DNA from: Candidatus Latescibacterota bacterium
GTDB taxonomy: Bacteria; JAAXHH01
Direction: 5' to 3'
Assembly: GCA_012270975.1 (NCBI GenBank)
Contig: JAAXHH010000006.1
Span: forward strand, 49,009-113,008
DNA: 64,000 bases
Numbering within the stretch: the stretch's first letter is position 1; the number at the start of each line of letters is the position of its first letter. A program made the position numbers and the translations under genes. The notes under the pieces are model-generated. The model was not told where the DNA came from. It saw nothing but the letters and a program-made list of their open reading frames with translations, and did not search any database. This document shows positions 1 to 8,377 of the stretch, piece by piece.

Positions 1-98
1 CGAATCATGCCGCGGCTGACATAGGCATAGAGCGTCGACAGGCTTACATTCAGCGCGGAGGCCGCCTCGGTCGCTGTCATGTATCTACGGCTGTTCAT
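1..98 (-). CDS. Citrate synthase with N-terminal HTH domain (partial, N-terminus only)
   Basis: Only the first 32 codons lie in the window. The reading begins MNSRRYMTATEAASALNVSL and continues with a helix-turn-helix ending in YAYVSRGMIR. I know this excisionase/MerR-like DNA-binding head from the citrate/2-methylcitrate synthase paralogues that carry an N-terminal HTH. The ATG at 98 is preceded by a GGAAGGAA ribosome-binding site. The gene diverges from the leuB-like gene and lies close to a second citrate synthase, which supports the family call. The catalytic domain is outside the window, so function is inferred from the head and the neighbours. A stand-alone excisionase-type regulator is the main alternative. 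Confidence 0.6.
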   Translation of the reverse strand, partial: MNSRRYMTATEAASALNVSLSTLYAYVSRGMI

Positions 99-137
99 GA
101 AGTGTTCCTTCCGTTAAGGCCGCATTTAAAAAAGTCC

Positions 138-168
138 GGTTCGATTAAGGCCTGGTTCGATTAAGGCC
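138..168. repeat. 16-bp tandem duplication in divergent spacer
   Basis: The 15-mer GGTTCGATTAAGGCC occurs at 138-152 and again at 154-168, giving two copies at a 16-bp period. A related TTAAGGCC-like string lies just upstream near 113-122. It sits in the leader of the HTH citrate synthase gene and could be a duplicated binding site or a replication-slippage product. Confidence 0.7.
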
Positions 169-200
169 CGGTCTTATAGATCTCACACAAAAAAATAAGG

Positions 201-237
201 TTGATTGATATTTTAATCAATATTGACAATATGTCAA
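201..237. promoter_or_regulatory. AT-rich operator-like palindromes between divergent genes
   Basis: Two inverted repeats lie side by side in an AT-rich stretch. TTGATT (201-206) pairs with AATCAA (215-220). TTGAC (223-227) pairs with GTCAA (233-237) around AATAT, a perfect 15-bp palindrome. They lie between the divergent HTH citrate synthase and leuB-like genes, where a shared regulator would bind. The HTH on the divergent product makes autoregulation possible, but that is inference. Confidence 0.45.
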
Positions 238-353
238 ATCTCCTTTTGTTAGGTACCTAACGGACTGGTGGCGCCTTTAATCAGCCGGCAGCGTACAATA
301 CCAAAAGCGAAAAGTGCGCAAACGCAGGATCTGACACAAACAGGAGTGATGCC

Positions 354-1433
354 TTGCACCAAATAGCCGTTTTGCCCGGAGACGGGATCGGTCCTGAAAT
401 CACCCGCGAGGCCGTCAAGGTGCTGAAGGCCGCGGGAGAGAAACACCAGCTGGGTCTCGTATTCTCCCACCATCTGGTCGGGGGAGCGCTGCTCGATGCG
501 CAGGGCGTGGCACTGTCTGATGAGCTCATAGAAAACTGCAGGCGCAATGACGCAGTCCTGTTCGGTGCGGTGGGCGGTCCTAAATGGGATCATCTGGACA
601 TGCAGAACCGGGCGGACCATGCCCTGATTCGATTGCGGAAGGAACTGTCCGTATATGCGAATCTGCGGCAATTCAGGTTGTACGCGGCGCTGGAAGACGC
701 ATCCGCCGTTAAAACCGATCTCATAGCCGGGGGCGTTGATTTCATCATACTCCGCGAGCTGTCCAGCGGCGCGTATTACGGGCAGCCGAAATTCAGAGAG
801 GACACGCCCCGGGGCAGAAGAGCCGTCGACACCATCGAGTACTTCGATTTCCAGGTCGAACGGCTGGCGCGTTACGGATTTGAACTGGCGCGACAGAGAC
901 GTGGCAAACTGACCTCGATGTCGAAGTGGAACGCCCTGGAATCCTCCAGGCTCTGGCGCGACGTAGTCGAGGAAGTAGCCCGGGAATACCCGGATGTCGA
1001 TACGCGGCATGAAATTGTTGACGCGGGCGCCATGAACCTGATCCGAAGACCCACCGAATACGATGTTATTGTCATGCCCAACATGTTCGGCGATATCCTG
1101 GGTGATGAAGCGGCGGTCCTGGCCGGCTCCATCGGAATGGTCCCGTCCGCGGAGATCTCCCTGGACAGCACGTCGCTGTATGAGCCTATCCACGGAAGCG
1201 CGAACGACATTGAAGGCAAAAACGTAGCCAATCCGTTGGCTATGATCCTGAGCGCCGCGCTATTGCTCAGGTACAGCCTGAACTGTCCGGCCGGCGCCGA
1301 CGATATCGATCGCGCCGTCGGCAAAGTGATCGAAGGCGGATACCGAACGGCGGACATCTGGAAACCCGCTGATCAACAGCGGGTTTCCACCACGGAAATG
1401 GGCGATCTGGTGGTTGAAATGTTGAGCGAATGA
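354..1433 (+). CDS. 3-isopropylmalate dehydrogenase-like NAD(P)-dependent beta-decarboxylating dehydrogenase
   Basis: The 359-residue protein has the isocitrate/isopropylmalate dehydrogenase fold from end to end. Visible landmarks are LPGDGIGPE (7-15), substrate-binding arginines near 94, 104 and 134, Tyr141, the catalytic Lys191 (in MSKWNAL), metal-binding Asp223, Asp247 and Asp251, and the NAD-binding LYEPIHGSANDI segment. LeuB oxidatively decarboxylates 3-isopropylmalate in leucine synthesis. Here the segment around the catalytic lysine and the DAGAMNLI stretch differ from typical LeuB, and no leuCD is adjacent. The next gene is a citrate synthase, so an isocitrate- or malate-type substrate is also possible. 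The TTG start is chosen for the AGGAG at 342-346, 7 bases upstream. Confidence 0.8.
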   Translation: MHQIAVLPGDGIGPEITREAVKVLKAAGEKHQLGLVFSHHLVGGALLDAQGVALSDELIENCRRNDAVLFGAVGGPKWDHLDMQNRADHALIRLRKELSVYANLRQFRLYAALEDASAVKTDLIAGGVDFIILRELSSGAYYGQPKFREDTPRGRRAVDTIEYFDFQVERLARYGFELARQRRGKLTSMSKWNALESSRLWRDVVEEVAREYPDVDTRHEIVDAGAMNLIRRPTEYDVIVMPNMFGDILGDEAAVLAGSIGMVPSAEISLDSTSLYEPIHGSANDIEGKNVANPLAMILSAALLLRYSLNCPAGADDIDRAVGKVIEGGYRTADIWKPADQQRVSTTEMGDLVVEMLSE

Positions 1434-1486
1434 TCACCACAGTGACCACTACCGGGATTACGCGTATTTGCTGACAGGAGCACATC

Positions 1487-2593
1487 ATGTCTTACTCACC
1501 CGGACTCAAGGACATCGTAGCGGTGGAAACCCGGCTGAGCCATGTCGACGGTGAAGCCGGCGAACTGGTCATCGGCGGATATCCACTCGAAGAGATCGCG
1601 GAAAGAGCGACGTATGAAGAGATGGTATACCTCCTGTGGCACGGAGCACTGCCCACAGCGGCTGCCCTGGAGCGATTCGCCGGTGAACTGGCCGCGTGCC
1701 GCCCGCTATCCGGCGCAACCCACGATTTACTGCGAACCGCCGCGGCCGAGCGCCGCCCCGTCATCGACGCGGTGCGTATGGCCTCCTCCTCCTTGCCTGT
1801 CCGGGACGATACGGCCGATGCCCGGTCGCTGGTGGCCGGTCTGCCGACCGTCGTTGCGGCCTACTGGCGTCTTCTTCACGGGGAAGAACCGGTAGAACCG
1901 GACCACGGCCTCGGCCATGCGGCCAACCTGCTGTACATGCTGACGGGCGAAAACCCCGGAGACGACCGGGTACGGGCACTCACGACCTATCTCAACACGG
2001 TCGTCGACCACGGCATGAACGCATCCACGTTCACGGCGCGGGTCATCGTTTCGACGCGCTCCGATTTCATTTCTGCTGTTACGGGCGCGATCGGCGCGCT
2101 CAAAGGCCCGTTGCACGGCGGGGCGCCGGGCCCGGTCATTTCCATGCTTGAAGCGATCGGCGACGCCGATAACGCAGAATTCTACCTTCGTGAAAAACTC
2201 GAATCGGGGGAACGACTCATGGGTTTCGGTCACGCCGTGTACCGCGTGCGCGACCCCAGGGCCGACGTCCTTTCGCGGGCCGCGCGTTCTTTTTTTACCC
2301 ATGATCACGACCTGTATGCCCTGGCCCTGCACGTCGAAGAAACCGCCATTGAACTCCTCGAAGAGTACAAGCCCGGCCGGCGCCTGCAGACCAACGTCGA
2401 GTTCTTTACCGCCCTGCTCCTCAAAGGGCTGGGTCTCCACCCGGACCTCTTCACCCCCATGTTCGCCGTGGGCCGTGTCGCCGGCTGGACCGCCCATTGC
2501 ATCGAGCAGCGGGCCGTGGATCGTATCTTTCGTCCCGAGTCTCTTTATTCGGGGGACAAGACCAGGCGGTGGACGCCCGTTGACAAACGGTAG
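1487..2593 (+). CDS. Citrate synthase (CitA-like / 2-methylcitrate synthase family)
   Basis: The 368-residue protein would condense acetyl-CoA (or propionyl-CoA) with oxaloacetate. Conserved blocks include HGMNASTFTARV, GPLHGGAPG with catalytic His210, GFGHAVYRVRDPRAD with His249, and NVEFF. The last has Glu305 where the canonical catalytic aspartate of the NVD motif lies; I recall Glu in CitA-type paralogues such as that of B. subtilis. The C-terminal FTPMFAVGRVAGW block is present. The gene follows the leuB-like gene by 53 bp in the same direction, and a second HTH-bearing paralogue starts divergently upstream. The two citrate synthases may form a heteromer or serve different acyl-CoAs. Confidence 0.88.
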   Translation: MSYSPGLKDIVAVETRLSHVDGEAGELVIGGYPLEEIAERATYEEMVYLLWHGALPTAAALERFAGELAACRPLSGATHDLLRTAAAERRPVIDAVRMASSSLPVRDDTADARSLVAGLPTVVAAYWRLLHGEEPVEPDHGLGHAANLLYMLTGENPGDDRVRALTTYLNTVVDHGMNASTFTARVIVSTRSDFISAVTGAIGALKGPLHGGAPGPVISMLEAIGDADNAEFYLREKLESGERLMGFGHAVYRVRDPRADVLSRAARSFFTHDHDLYALALHVEETAIELLEEYKPGRRLQTNVEFFTALLLKGLGLHPDLFTPMFAVGRVAGWTAHCIEQRAVDRIFRPESLYSGDKTRRWTPVDKR

Positions 2594-2717
2594 CGCCCGC
2601 CACGGGTACTCATCTACTTAACGCTGGCATAACGCGTCCGCATACCGCATAATATCGTCTTAAACACCGGCATAGATTCGGAATGGTCACGAGGTCATAC
2701 TGGGAAAGGAACGACCT

Positions 2718-3608
2718 ATGGCGATGGTCGACATGAAGCAGATCCACGCCCCGGAAGACGCGACGGACCTGCTGAGACACCCCGATGAGTTGCGGCGACG
2801 TGCCGCGGAGCACGGATGCCTGTTCTTTCGGCGTCTGCTTGATCCGGCGCGCGTACAGGAGGTCCGGCGCCAGGCGCTCGAGGTCTGCCGGGAACACGGC
2901 TGGCTCGCCCCCAGCTCGAATCCTATCGACGGTTTCGCGAATCTAGGCATCAGCGTGTTCGAAGGCGACGACCCGCGCTGGCAGGCCTTCTACGACGATG
3001 TCCAACGAATCCGCGACTTCCACGCATTGGCGCTGGATCCCGCGTTGATCGGTATGCTCGAAGTGCTGTTCGGAGAACCCGTGCTGGCCCACAGCCGGAA
3101 CATCTGCCGGCTCGTATTCCCGGACACGAACGCCCACTCGACCCCGCCTCACCAGGACAACTACTTCATCGGCGGTTCGGACGAGACGTGGACGGCCTGG
3201 ATCCCGCTGGGCGACTGTCCGGAAGAACTCGGCGGACTCGCCGTCAACCGGGGATCCCACCGTAGCGGAATGCTGGAGACGTCAGAAGGCGTGGGGCCGG
3301 GCGGGCGACAGGTCCCCGTAGAGGACGATTCCGCCTGGGTCGGCGGCGACTATGCTTGCGGGGACGTCATCATCCTCCACAGCCTGACGATTCACCAGGG
3401 TCGGGACAACCTGACGGCGGACCGCCTCAGGCTTTCCGCCGATTACCGGTACCAGCCGAGAAGCCATCCGGTCCGGGAGGATTCCCTCCAGCCCCACATG
3501 AACTGGCTGACGTGGGACCAGGTTTACGAACATTGGGATGAGGACGATCCGGTGAAGTTCTACTGGAGAGACTTGGACCTGGACGTGGTCAAGCGGGAGC
3601 CTCGGTAG
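2718..3608 (+). CDS. Phytanoyl-CoA dioxygenase (PhyH) family protein
   Basis: The 296-residue protein belongs to the non-haem Fe(II)/2-oxoglutarate oxygenases of the PhyH type. The facial triad is visible as His145-x-Asp147 (PPHQDNYF) and distal His226 (LTIHQGRD), with an arginine for 2-oxoglutarate near 236-238. The double-stranded beta-helix strand WTAWIPLGDCPEELGGL and a GSH motif also fit. GGAAAGGA lies just upstream of the ATG. Substrate cannot be read from sequence; members hydroxylate lipids, natural products or small acids. It is one of four intact PhyH genes in the window. Confidence 0.88.
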   Translation: MAMVDMKQIHAPEDATDLLRHPDELRRRAAEHGCLFFRRLLDPARVQEVRRQALEVCREHGWLAPSSNPIDGFANLGISVFEGDDPRWQAFYDDVQRIRDFHALALDPALIGMLEVLFGEPVLAHSRNICRLVFPDTNAHSTPPHQDNYFIGGSDETWTAWIPLGDCPEELGGLAVNRGSHRSGMLETSEGVGPGGRQVPVEDDSAWVGGDYACGDVIILHSLTIHQGRDNLTADRLRLSADYRYQPRSHPVREDSLQPHMNWLTWDQVYEHWDEDDPVKFYWRDLDLDVVKREPR

Positions 3609-3687
3609 ACGTTGCCGGAGTCTCTATAGGCGTCGCGGTGTTTGGCGCGTCAGGTGTCTAAGTTCACATCGCGGAAACCACGCTGAC

Positions 3688-4740
3688 TTGCACCAGAACA
3701 CGCCCGCCCCCGGACATACCCCGGATATGCCCAATCCAATTGCCAAATCCGTCAAGCACCTGGTGCAAATGTTCCTACGCAAGCCGATGGCGGCGCCGGT
3801 AGATATGTCTGGACGCCACGTGATCGTGACCGGGGCGTCACCCGGTTCGCTCGGGTACGAAACCGCGCGGATCCTTGCAGGTTGGGGCGCGACAGTGGTG
3901 GCGACCCGGGTCCGCGATGTGGCAGTGATGGAAGCGACGCTGAAAGACGACCTTCGCAAGCGCGGTGCTGACGCGGACACAGACAACATCACGGCGCACG
4001 CACTTGATCTTCGGGATCCGGACAGCGTCAACGACTTCTCCGCCTGGTACCGCGACAGATACCACGATCAACTCCATGTCCTGATCAACAACGCGGGCAT
4101 ACACGAGAAGACCCTCGCTCCACGAAGGAAAGCTCCGCTAACCGATGATGGCTTCGAAGTCCACTGGCGGACCAATTACCTTGGCGCCTTTCACTTGACC
4201 TGGGCGCTGTTGCCTCTCCTGCAACGGACCGGACTCGAAAGCGGCGATGCACGGGTCGTCAACGTGTCCTCCGGTCTGCACGACCGTGTCGGGAATGCGG
4301 ATCTTTTTGGCGAGGTTGCGCACCGCGATATGCCGCACTACCACTCCTGGGACGCGTACGGAAAGTCAAAACTGGCGATGATTCACATGGCTTTTGAAAT
4401 CGAAAGACGATTCGCCGAATCACACAACCTGCACGCGGTGGCCTTACATCCGGGCGTCGTAAAGACTAACCTGACCCTGCCGCAGGCGTTTCGTGGACGA
4501 ATCGGAAGGGCGGCTCATCGTATCAGTTCCGCGCTGGCCTCGCTGGTCCTGCTGTCCCCGCATGCCGGGGCGCAAACCATCGTGATGTGCGCGAGCCGGC
4601 GTCCCTTGCAAGGGGGAAAATACTACGAGCGCTGCGCCGTCGCCGAACCGTCTGCGGACAGCCGGGACGCAGATGCCGCCAAACGCCTGTGGGAGCAGTC
4701 GGAACGGTGGGTCGGGACCCTCGCGCGGCACGCCAGTTGA
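3688..4740 (+). CDS. Short-chain dehydrogenase/reductase (retinol dehydrogenase/WWOX-like SDR)
   Basis: The protein is a classical SDR: a Rossmann head with TGASPGSLGYETARIL, NNAG in VLINNAGIHE, the catalytic serine in NVSSGLHDR and the YGKSK active site. The long C-terminal half resembles RDH/WWOX-like enzymes acting on hydrophobic alcohols or ketones with NAD(P). The start is uncertain. A TTG at 3688 gives 350 residues and an in-frame ATG at 3727 gives 337; neither has a strong ribosome-binding site, and the first 13 residues are Pro-rich and unconserved-looking. It lies between two PhyH oxygenase genes, so it may oxidise a hydroxylated product. Confidence 0.85.
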   Translation: MHQNTPAPGHTPDMPNPIAKSVKHLVQMFLRKPMAAPVDMSGRHVIVTGASPGSLGYETARILAGWGATVVATRVRDVAVMEATLKDDLRKRGADADTDNITAHALDLRDPDSVNDFSAWYRDRYHDQLHVLINNAGIHEKTLAPRRKAPLTDDGFEVHWRTNYLGAFHLTWALLPLLQRTGLESGDARVVNVSSGLHDRVGNADLFGEVAHRDMPHYHSWDAYGKSKLAMIHMAFEIERRFAESHNLHAVALHPGVVKTNLTLPQAFRGRIGRAAHRISSALASLVLLSPHAGAQTIVMCASRRPLQGGKYYERCAVAEPSADSRDADAAKRLWEQSERWVGTLARHAS

Positions 4741-4797
4741 TTCGCAAGATCTAACCGGAATCAATCTGCATGTACTCGAACCTCAGGAAGACCCGCT

Positions 4798-5568
4798 TTG
4801 GACGACGAATTACTTAATCGGGGGTTCTCACCCCGGCCGCTGAAGTCCGCGCAACGCAAGGCGCTGGACACCGATGGATTCGTCGTTCTGGAGGAGATCG
4901 TCTCGCCGGACTGGCTCGTCGAGTTGCGCCACGCTTTCGATGAGATTCATGACCGCGAGGGCGACAAGGCCGGCGAGGAGGTCGCGCAGATGAAAGGCGT
5001 CCGCCGGCTTGCCGATCTGGTCAACAAGGGATCGGTATTCGACGCGGTCTACCTGCAGCCCGAGCTCTTGACGGCGGTCTTCCATGTCCTGCAGCGGCCA
5101 TTCAAGCTGCACTCGCTCAATGGGCACGACCCGCTGCCCGGAAGTGGGTTGCAGATTCTTCACGCCGATTGGGGCCAGCCCGCCGAACCCGGCGGACCCT
5201 ACCACGTCGTCAACTCCATGTGGATGCTCGACGACTTCACCCGTATCAATGGCGCGACGCGCTGCGTGCCCGGAAGCCACCATATACCCGGCCGGATTAC
5301 AGACCACGTAGCCGAGCGCCTGGAGGATCACCCCGACCAGGTACACCTGACGGGCCGCGCGGGTTCGGTGGCCGTATTCAACGGCAGCCTCTGGCACAGC
5401 TCGTATGTCAATCGCAGCGACGCTCCTCGGCGGGCCCTGCACTGCGCCTTTATCGCCCGTGAACACCCCCAGCAGACGAATCAGCGGGAGTATCTGCACC
5501 CCGAGACGGCCCAACGCCTGTCCCCGCTCGCGCGCTACATCCTGGACGTCGAGGACGTCCCACGGTAA
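4798..5568 (+). CDS. Phytanoyl-CoA dioxygenase (PhyH) family protein
   Basis: A 256-residue Fe(II)/2-oxoglutarate oxygenase. Metal ligands are His122-x-Asp124 (ILHADWG) and His200 (SLWHSSY), with Arg211/212 placed to bind 2-oxoglutarate. The beta-helix core MWMLDDFTRINGATRCVPGSHH is typical. The TTG start has AGGAAG at 4785-4790, 7 bases upstream. It follows the SDR gene by 57 bp in the same direction. It differs in length and in the spacing of ligands from the PhyH protein at 2718, so the two are distant paralogues rather than a recent duplication. Confidence 0.87.
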   Translation: MDDELLNRGFSPRPLKSAQRKALDTDGFVVLEEIVSPDWLVELRHAFDEIHDREGDKAGEEVAQMKGVRRLADLVNKGSVFDAVYLQPELLTAVFHVLQRPFKLHSLNGHDPLPGSGLQILHADWGQPAEPGGPYHVVNSMWMLDDFTRINGATRCVPGSHHIPGRITDHVAERLEDHPDQVHLTGRAGSVAVFNGSLWHSSYVNRSDAPRRALHCAFIAREHPQQTNQREYLHPETAQRLSPLARYILDVEDVPR

Positions 5569-5609
5569 CTCGATTTTTGCGATCACGTGCGGTTATCCAA
5601 CAGCCCCTG

Positions 5610-7025
5610 CTATCCAAACAGCTCCTGTACCAGATCCCGCGCCCGCTCGATCACGGTTTCGAGGCAGCCGGGGGTCAGCTTGGCCCAGTAGGTAACGTCT
5701 TCGTTGGCTTCGTGTCCACCGCGGGGATAAGCCTCCCGCGTCGGCAGGTAGCCCACATAGTGCGTAGTGAGGTGTGCCGGAAAGAGATAGGAAGCCGGCG
5801 AGTTTACCTTGAGCGCCAATTGTCCTTCCACGAACGGTTCCCCGGGCAGGCCGATAATGCCGAGATCACCGATGCGAAAGGCCTGGATCTCATAGCTGAA
5901 CTCGCCGTCCCGTTGCCTGCACAACTCGACGCTGCGGGTCGATGCCGCCCGAAACCAGCGCGGGTCAACTTGCCCGTTCGCTTCGCGCGGCGGTTCCGGA
6001 TGCTCGGTGAGAATCGCATCGACTTCGCGCAGGCGCGCTTCAGGTATCTCGCGAAAGGGCAGGTCGATCCTTTCGAGCCTGGTATCCAGTACTGCTTCGC
6101 TTTCGAACGCCAGGCTGTGCACGATGCGTTCGCTCAGACCGGACAGTCCGCGCCCCATCCGCCGGTGGTCCGGCTGGTAGTCCGGGTCGAAGGGGTGCCA
6201 GGGGTTGATGTTGCCGCAGCATCCGTTGACGACCAGCGACACGGAATCGGCACCAAACACCTGCTGCATCTCCCGGGACCAGGCGCCCGGCCAATCCGCC
6301 GACGCGGCCAGGAAGGTCTCGCTGTTGCCGTATGCGTTGACCGGGTGGCACGTGTAGTGCAAGAGAAAGGCCAGCGGTCTCCCGTTCATATCCTGGACGC
6401 AGCACACGCCGACCTCCGGGTCGATAGGACCTTCCAGGTAACAGACATCCGAAATACCAAAGGGCTGCCGCTCCCGGCCCAGCGGCCTGGGCATGAATAT
6501 GGTGCCATCCCTGCGTATGCCGCGCCGGTTGAAAGCCAGGTCGCCCGAGACGCCGCGGCCCAGGCCGATGCGCGCGGGTTGCAGCCTGCCCGCCGCTTCG
6601 ACCGCGGCCTCCACCGCGGCGGCAGCGGCCCGGTCGTTATAGGCGCGTTCGGCCCCGCGCAGATACTCCGTTTCCTCGGTGGTCTCCAGTGGAAAATCCG
6701 GATCCAGCATGAAGTAACCGAGGCTCGGAGCGGAATGCGTTTGTGTCGCCTGTACCATGATCGCGTCCCGTTCAATACCCGTCTGCTCGCAGATTTCCGC
6801 GCGGATCCGGTCCGTGTAGTCGCCGGTGACAATGGTGAGATCCAGGATCACCAGGCAGACGCGCCGCCCGTTCGCCTCGAATACGATGGTCTTGGCAAAG
6901 AGCGGATCCAACACGGCCCGGGTCGGACGGTGGTCGCCGGCTCCGCTGCCCGCCAGATGTGTCCCCGCCGGCGGGGATATATCGATCATCGCCGCACCGG
7001 CGCTCAACTGGTTAGTCGCACTCAT
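5610..7025 (-). CDS. Neutral/alkaline ceramidase-like hydrolase
   Basis: The 471-residue protein starts MSATNQLSAGAAMIDISPPA, the usual opening of neutral/alkaline non-lysosomal ceramidase-domain proteins. It continues with DLT and QATQTHSAP (His97 in the zinc/active-site segment), then VNGCCGNINPWHP and LPGEPF near the end, all family landmarks. These zinc amidases cleave the N-acyl bond of ceramides or related amides. No signal peptide is visible, so this copy is probably cytoplasmic and may act on something other than host ceramide. The ATG at 7025 is preferred over longer readings because GAAAGGAA lies just upstream. It diverges from the sterol-reductase gene with about 116 bp between starts. 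Confidence 0.75.
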   Translation of the reverse strand: MSATNQLSAGAAMIDISPPAGTHLAGSGAGDHRPTRAVLDPLFAKTIVFEANGRRVCLVILDLTIVTGDYTDRIRAEICEQTGIERDAIMVQATQTHSAPSLGYFMLDPDFPLETTEETEYLRGAERAYNDRAAAAAVEAAVEAAGRLQPARIGLGRGVSGDLAFNRRGIRRDGTIFMPRPLGRERQPFGISDVCYLEGPIDPEVGVCCVQDMNGRPLAFLLHYTCHPVNAYGNSETFLAASADWPGAWSREMQQVFGADSVSLVVNGCCGNINPWHPFDPDYQPDHRRMGRGLSGLSERIVHSLAFESEAVLDTRLERIDLPFREIPEARLREVDAILTEHPEPPREANGQVDPRWFRAASTRSVELCRQRDGEFSYEIQAFRIGDLGIIGLPGEPFVEGQLALKVNSPASYLFPAHLTTHYVGYLPTREAYPRGGHEANEDVTYWAKLTPGCLETVIERARDLVQELFG

Positions 7026-7141
7026 GGGGTTCCTTTCGGCATTTCCCTTCGTCCTTTCCTTTCGTCGTTTTCCTTTCGCCGCCGGATGATACAAACTAAC
7101 ATAAAGCATCCACACACCAATTGAGAAAGGGGAATTCGATC

Positions 7142-8281
7142 ATGATCGAATGGCTGGGTATCGGACACCTTTTCGAACTGTCCCGGACGGAAGCGACCTG
7201 GGGATTTTTCACCCCACTGATCATCTACGCCGTGTTTTTCGTGGTCCAGCTCATGCTGCCCGGCAGATGGGTACCGGGTTACGTCATCAATCCGGAGACC
7301 GGCGAACCCCGCAACTACCGCCTGAACGGCATGCTCGTGTTCTTGATCGCGATCGTCGTGTGGGCGCTCGAACTCACCGGGCTTCCTCACGACTGGTTTT
7401 ACCGTTCCTCGATCTATGCCGTGGCCGGCGGAACGGTCTTCAGCATAATCTTCACTCTGATTGCCGTGTTCAGCCAGCCGCAGGGCAAGGTGACGAACCG
7501 GTTCCTGGCATGGTGGTTCGGACGTGCCCAGGAGATTTCGTTCTTCAAGGAACGCATCGACGTGAAGATGTACATGTACGTCGTCGGGGGGACGATGCTG
7601 TCGCTCAACGCTCTGTCCGGGGCCGTGTACCACTACGAGCTTTTCGGCGAGCATGCCAATCCGGGCGTAATCCTGTATGCGGCGTTCTTCACCTTCTACA
7701 TCATGGACTACATGGTCTTCGAGCGCGTACAGCTCTATACCTACGATCTGATCCACGAGAATGTCGGCTTCAAGCTGATCTGGGGCTGTCTCGTGGTCTA
7801 CGGATGGCTGTTCATCCTCCCGCTGTGGGGCATGGCCGCCTACCCGAACCCCGGATTTTCGCCGGAATGGACGAACTTCTGGCTCATCGGCACGTCCGTG
7901 CTGTTCCTGTTCGGCTGGGGCATCTCGCGCGGCGCCAACCTGCAGAAATACACCTTCAAGCGGTGGCCCGAAAGCAAGTTCCTCGGCCTCATCGAGCCGA
8001 AATACATCGAGGCCGGCGACCGCAGGATCCTGTGCAGCGGTCTCTGGGGCGCCGCCCGCCACTTAAACTACATGGGCGAAGGGTTTCTTGCCCTGTCCAT
8101 CGCCCTGATATTCGGCTACTTCACGAATTTCTGGGCCTGGACCTATTTTCTCTTCATCGTCTCGCTGTTTACCTACCGCCAGCGCGATGATGATCGTCAC
8201 TGCGCCGAGAAATACGGTGCCGAAAAATGGGCGGAATATCAGCAGCGGGTGAAGTACCGGATCGTGCCGGGTATTTACTAA
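7142..8281 (+). CDS. ERG4/ERG24-family sterol reductase-like membrane protein
   Basis: The 379-residue polytopic protein (about 8-9 hydrophobic segments) carries the C-terminal signature of delta-14/delta-7 sterol reductases: LCSGLWGAARHLNYMGE (about 302-318), then a DDDRHCAEKYG block and a terminal VKYRIVPGIY. Family enzymes (ERG24, DHCR7, lamin B receptor) use NADPH to reduce a ring double bond of sterols in a membrane. The ATG at 7142 is chosen because AAGGGG lies 9 bases upstream; a TTG at 7121 is in frame but has no such site. A steroid 5-alpha-reductase-like gene follows 96 bp downstream. Family call is firm; substrate is unknown. Confidence 0.85.
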   Translation: MIEWLGIGHLFELSRTEATWGFFTPLIIYAVFFVVQLMLPGRWVPGYVINPETGEPRNYRLNGMLVFLIAIVVWALELTGLPHDWFYRSSIYAVAGGTVFSIIFTLIAVFSQPQGKVTNRFLAWWFGRAQEISFFKERIDVKMYMYVVGGTMLSLNALSGAVYHYELFGEHANPGVILYAAFFTFYIMDYMVFERVQLYTYDLIHENVGFKLIWGCLVVYGWLFILPLWGMAAYPNPGFSPEWTNFWLIGTSVLFLFGWGISRGANLQKYTFKRWPESKFLGLIEPKYIEAGDRRILCSGLWGAARHLNYMGEGFLALSIALIFGYFTNFWAWTYFLFIVSLFTYRQRDDDRHCAEKYGAEKWAEYQQRVKYRIVPGIY

Positions 8282-8377
8282 AAGTTGGTCGCGGTCAACG
8301 ATCCAGGTAGCTGATTCGACGAACCAGGTATGTTGGTCGTTTGAAATGCCGGACGGTTGAGATTGCGGACGGGATAA

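Noticed and set aside
5577-7124. Long open frame (515 codons) on the plus strand opposite the ceramidase-like gene
   Set aside because: No motif, low-complexity Arg/Pro/Gly-rich reading with no ribosome site; the minus strand carries a clear family protein. It is an effect of GC-rich codon bias.
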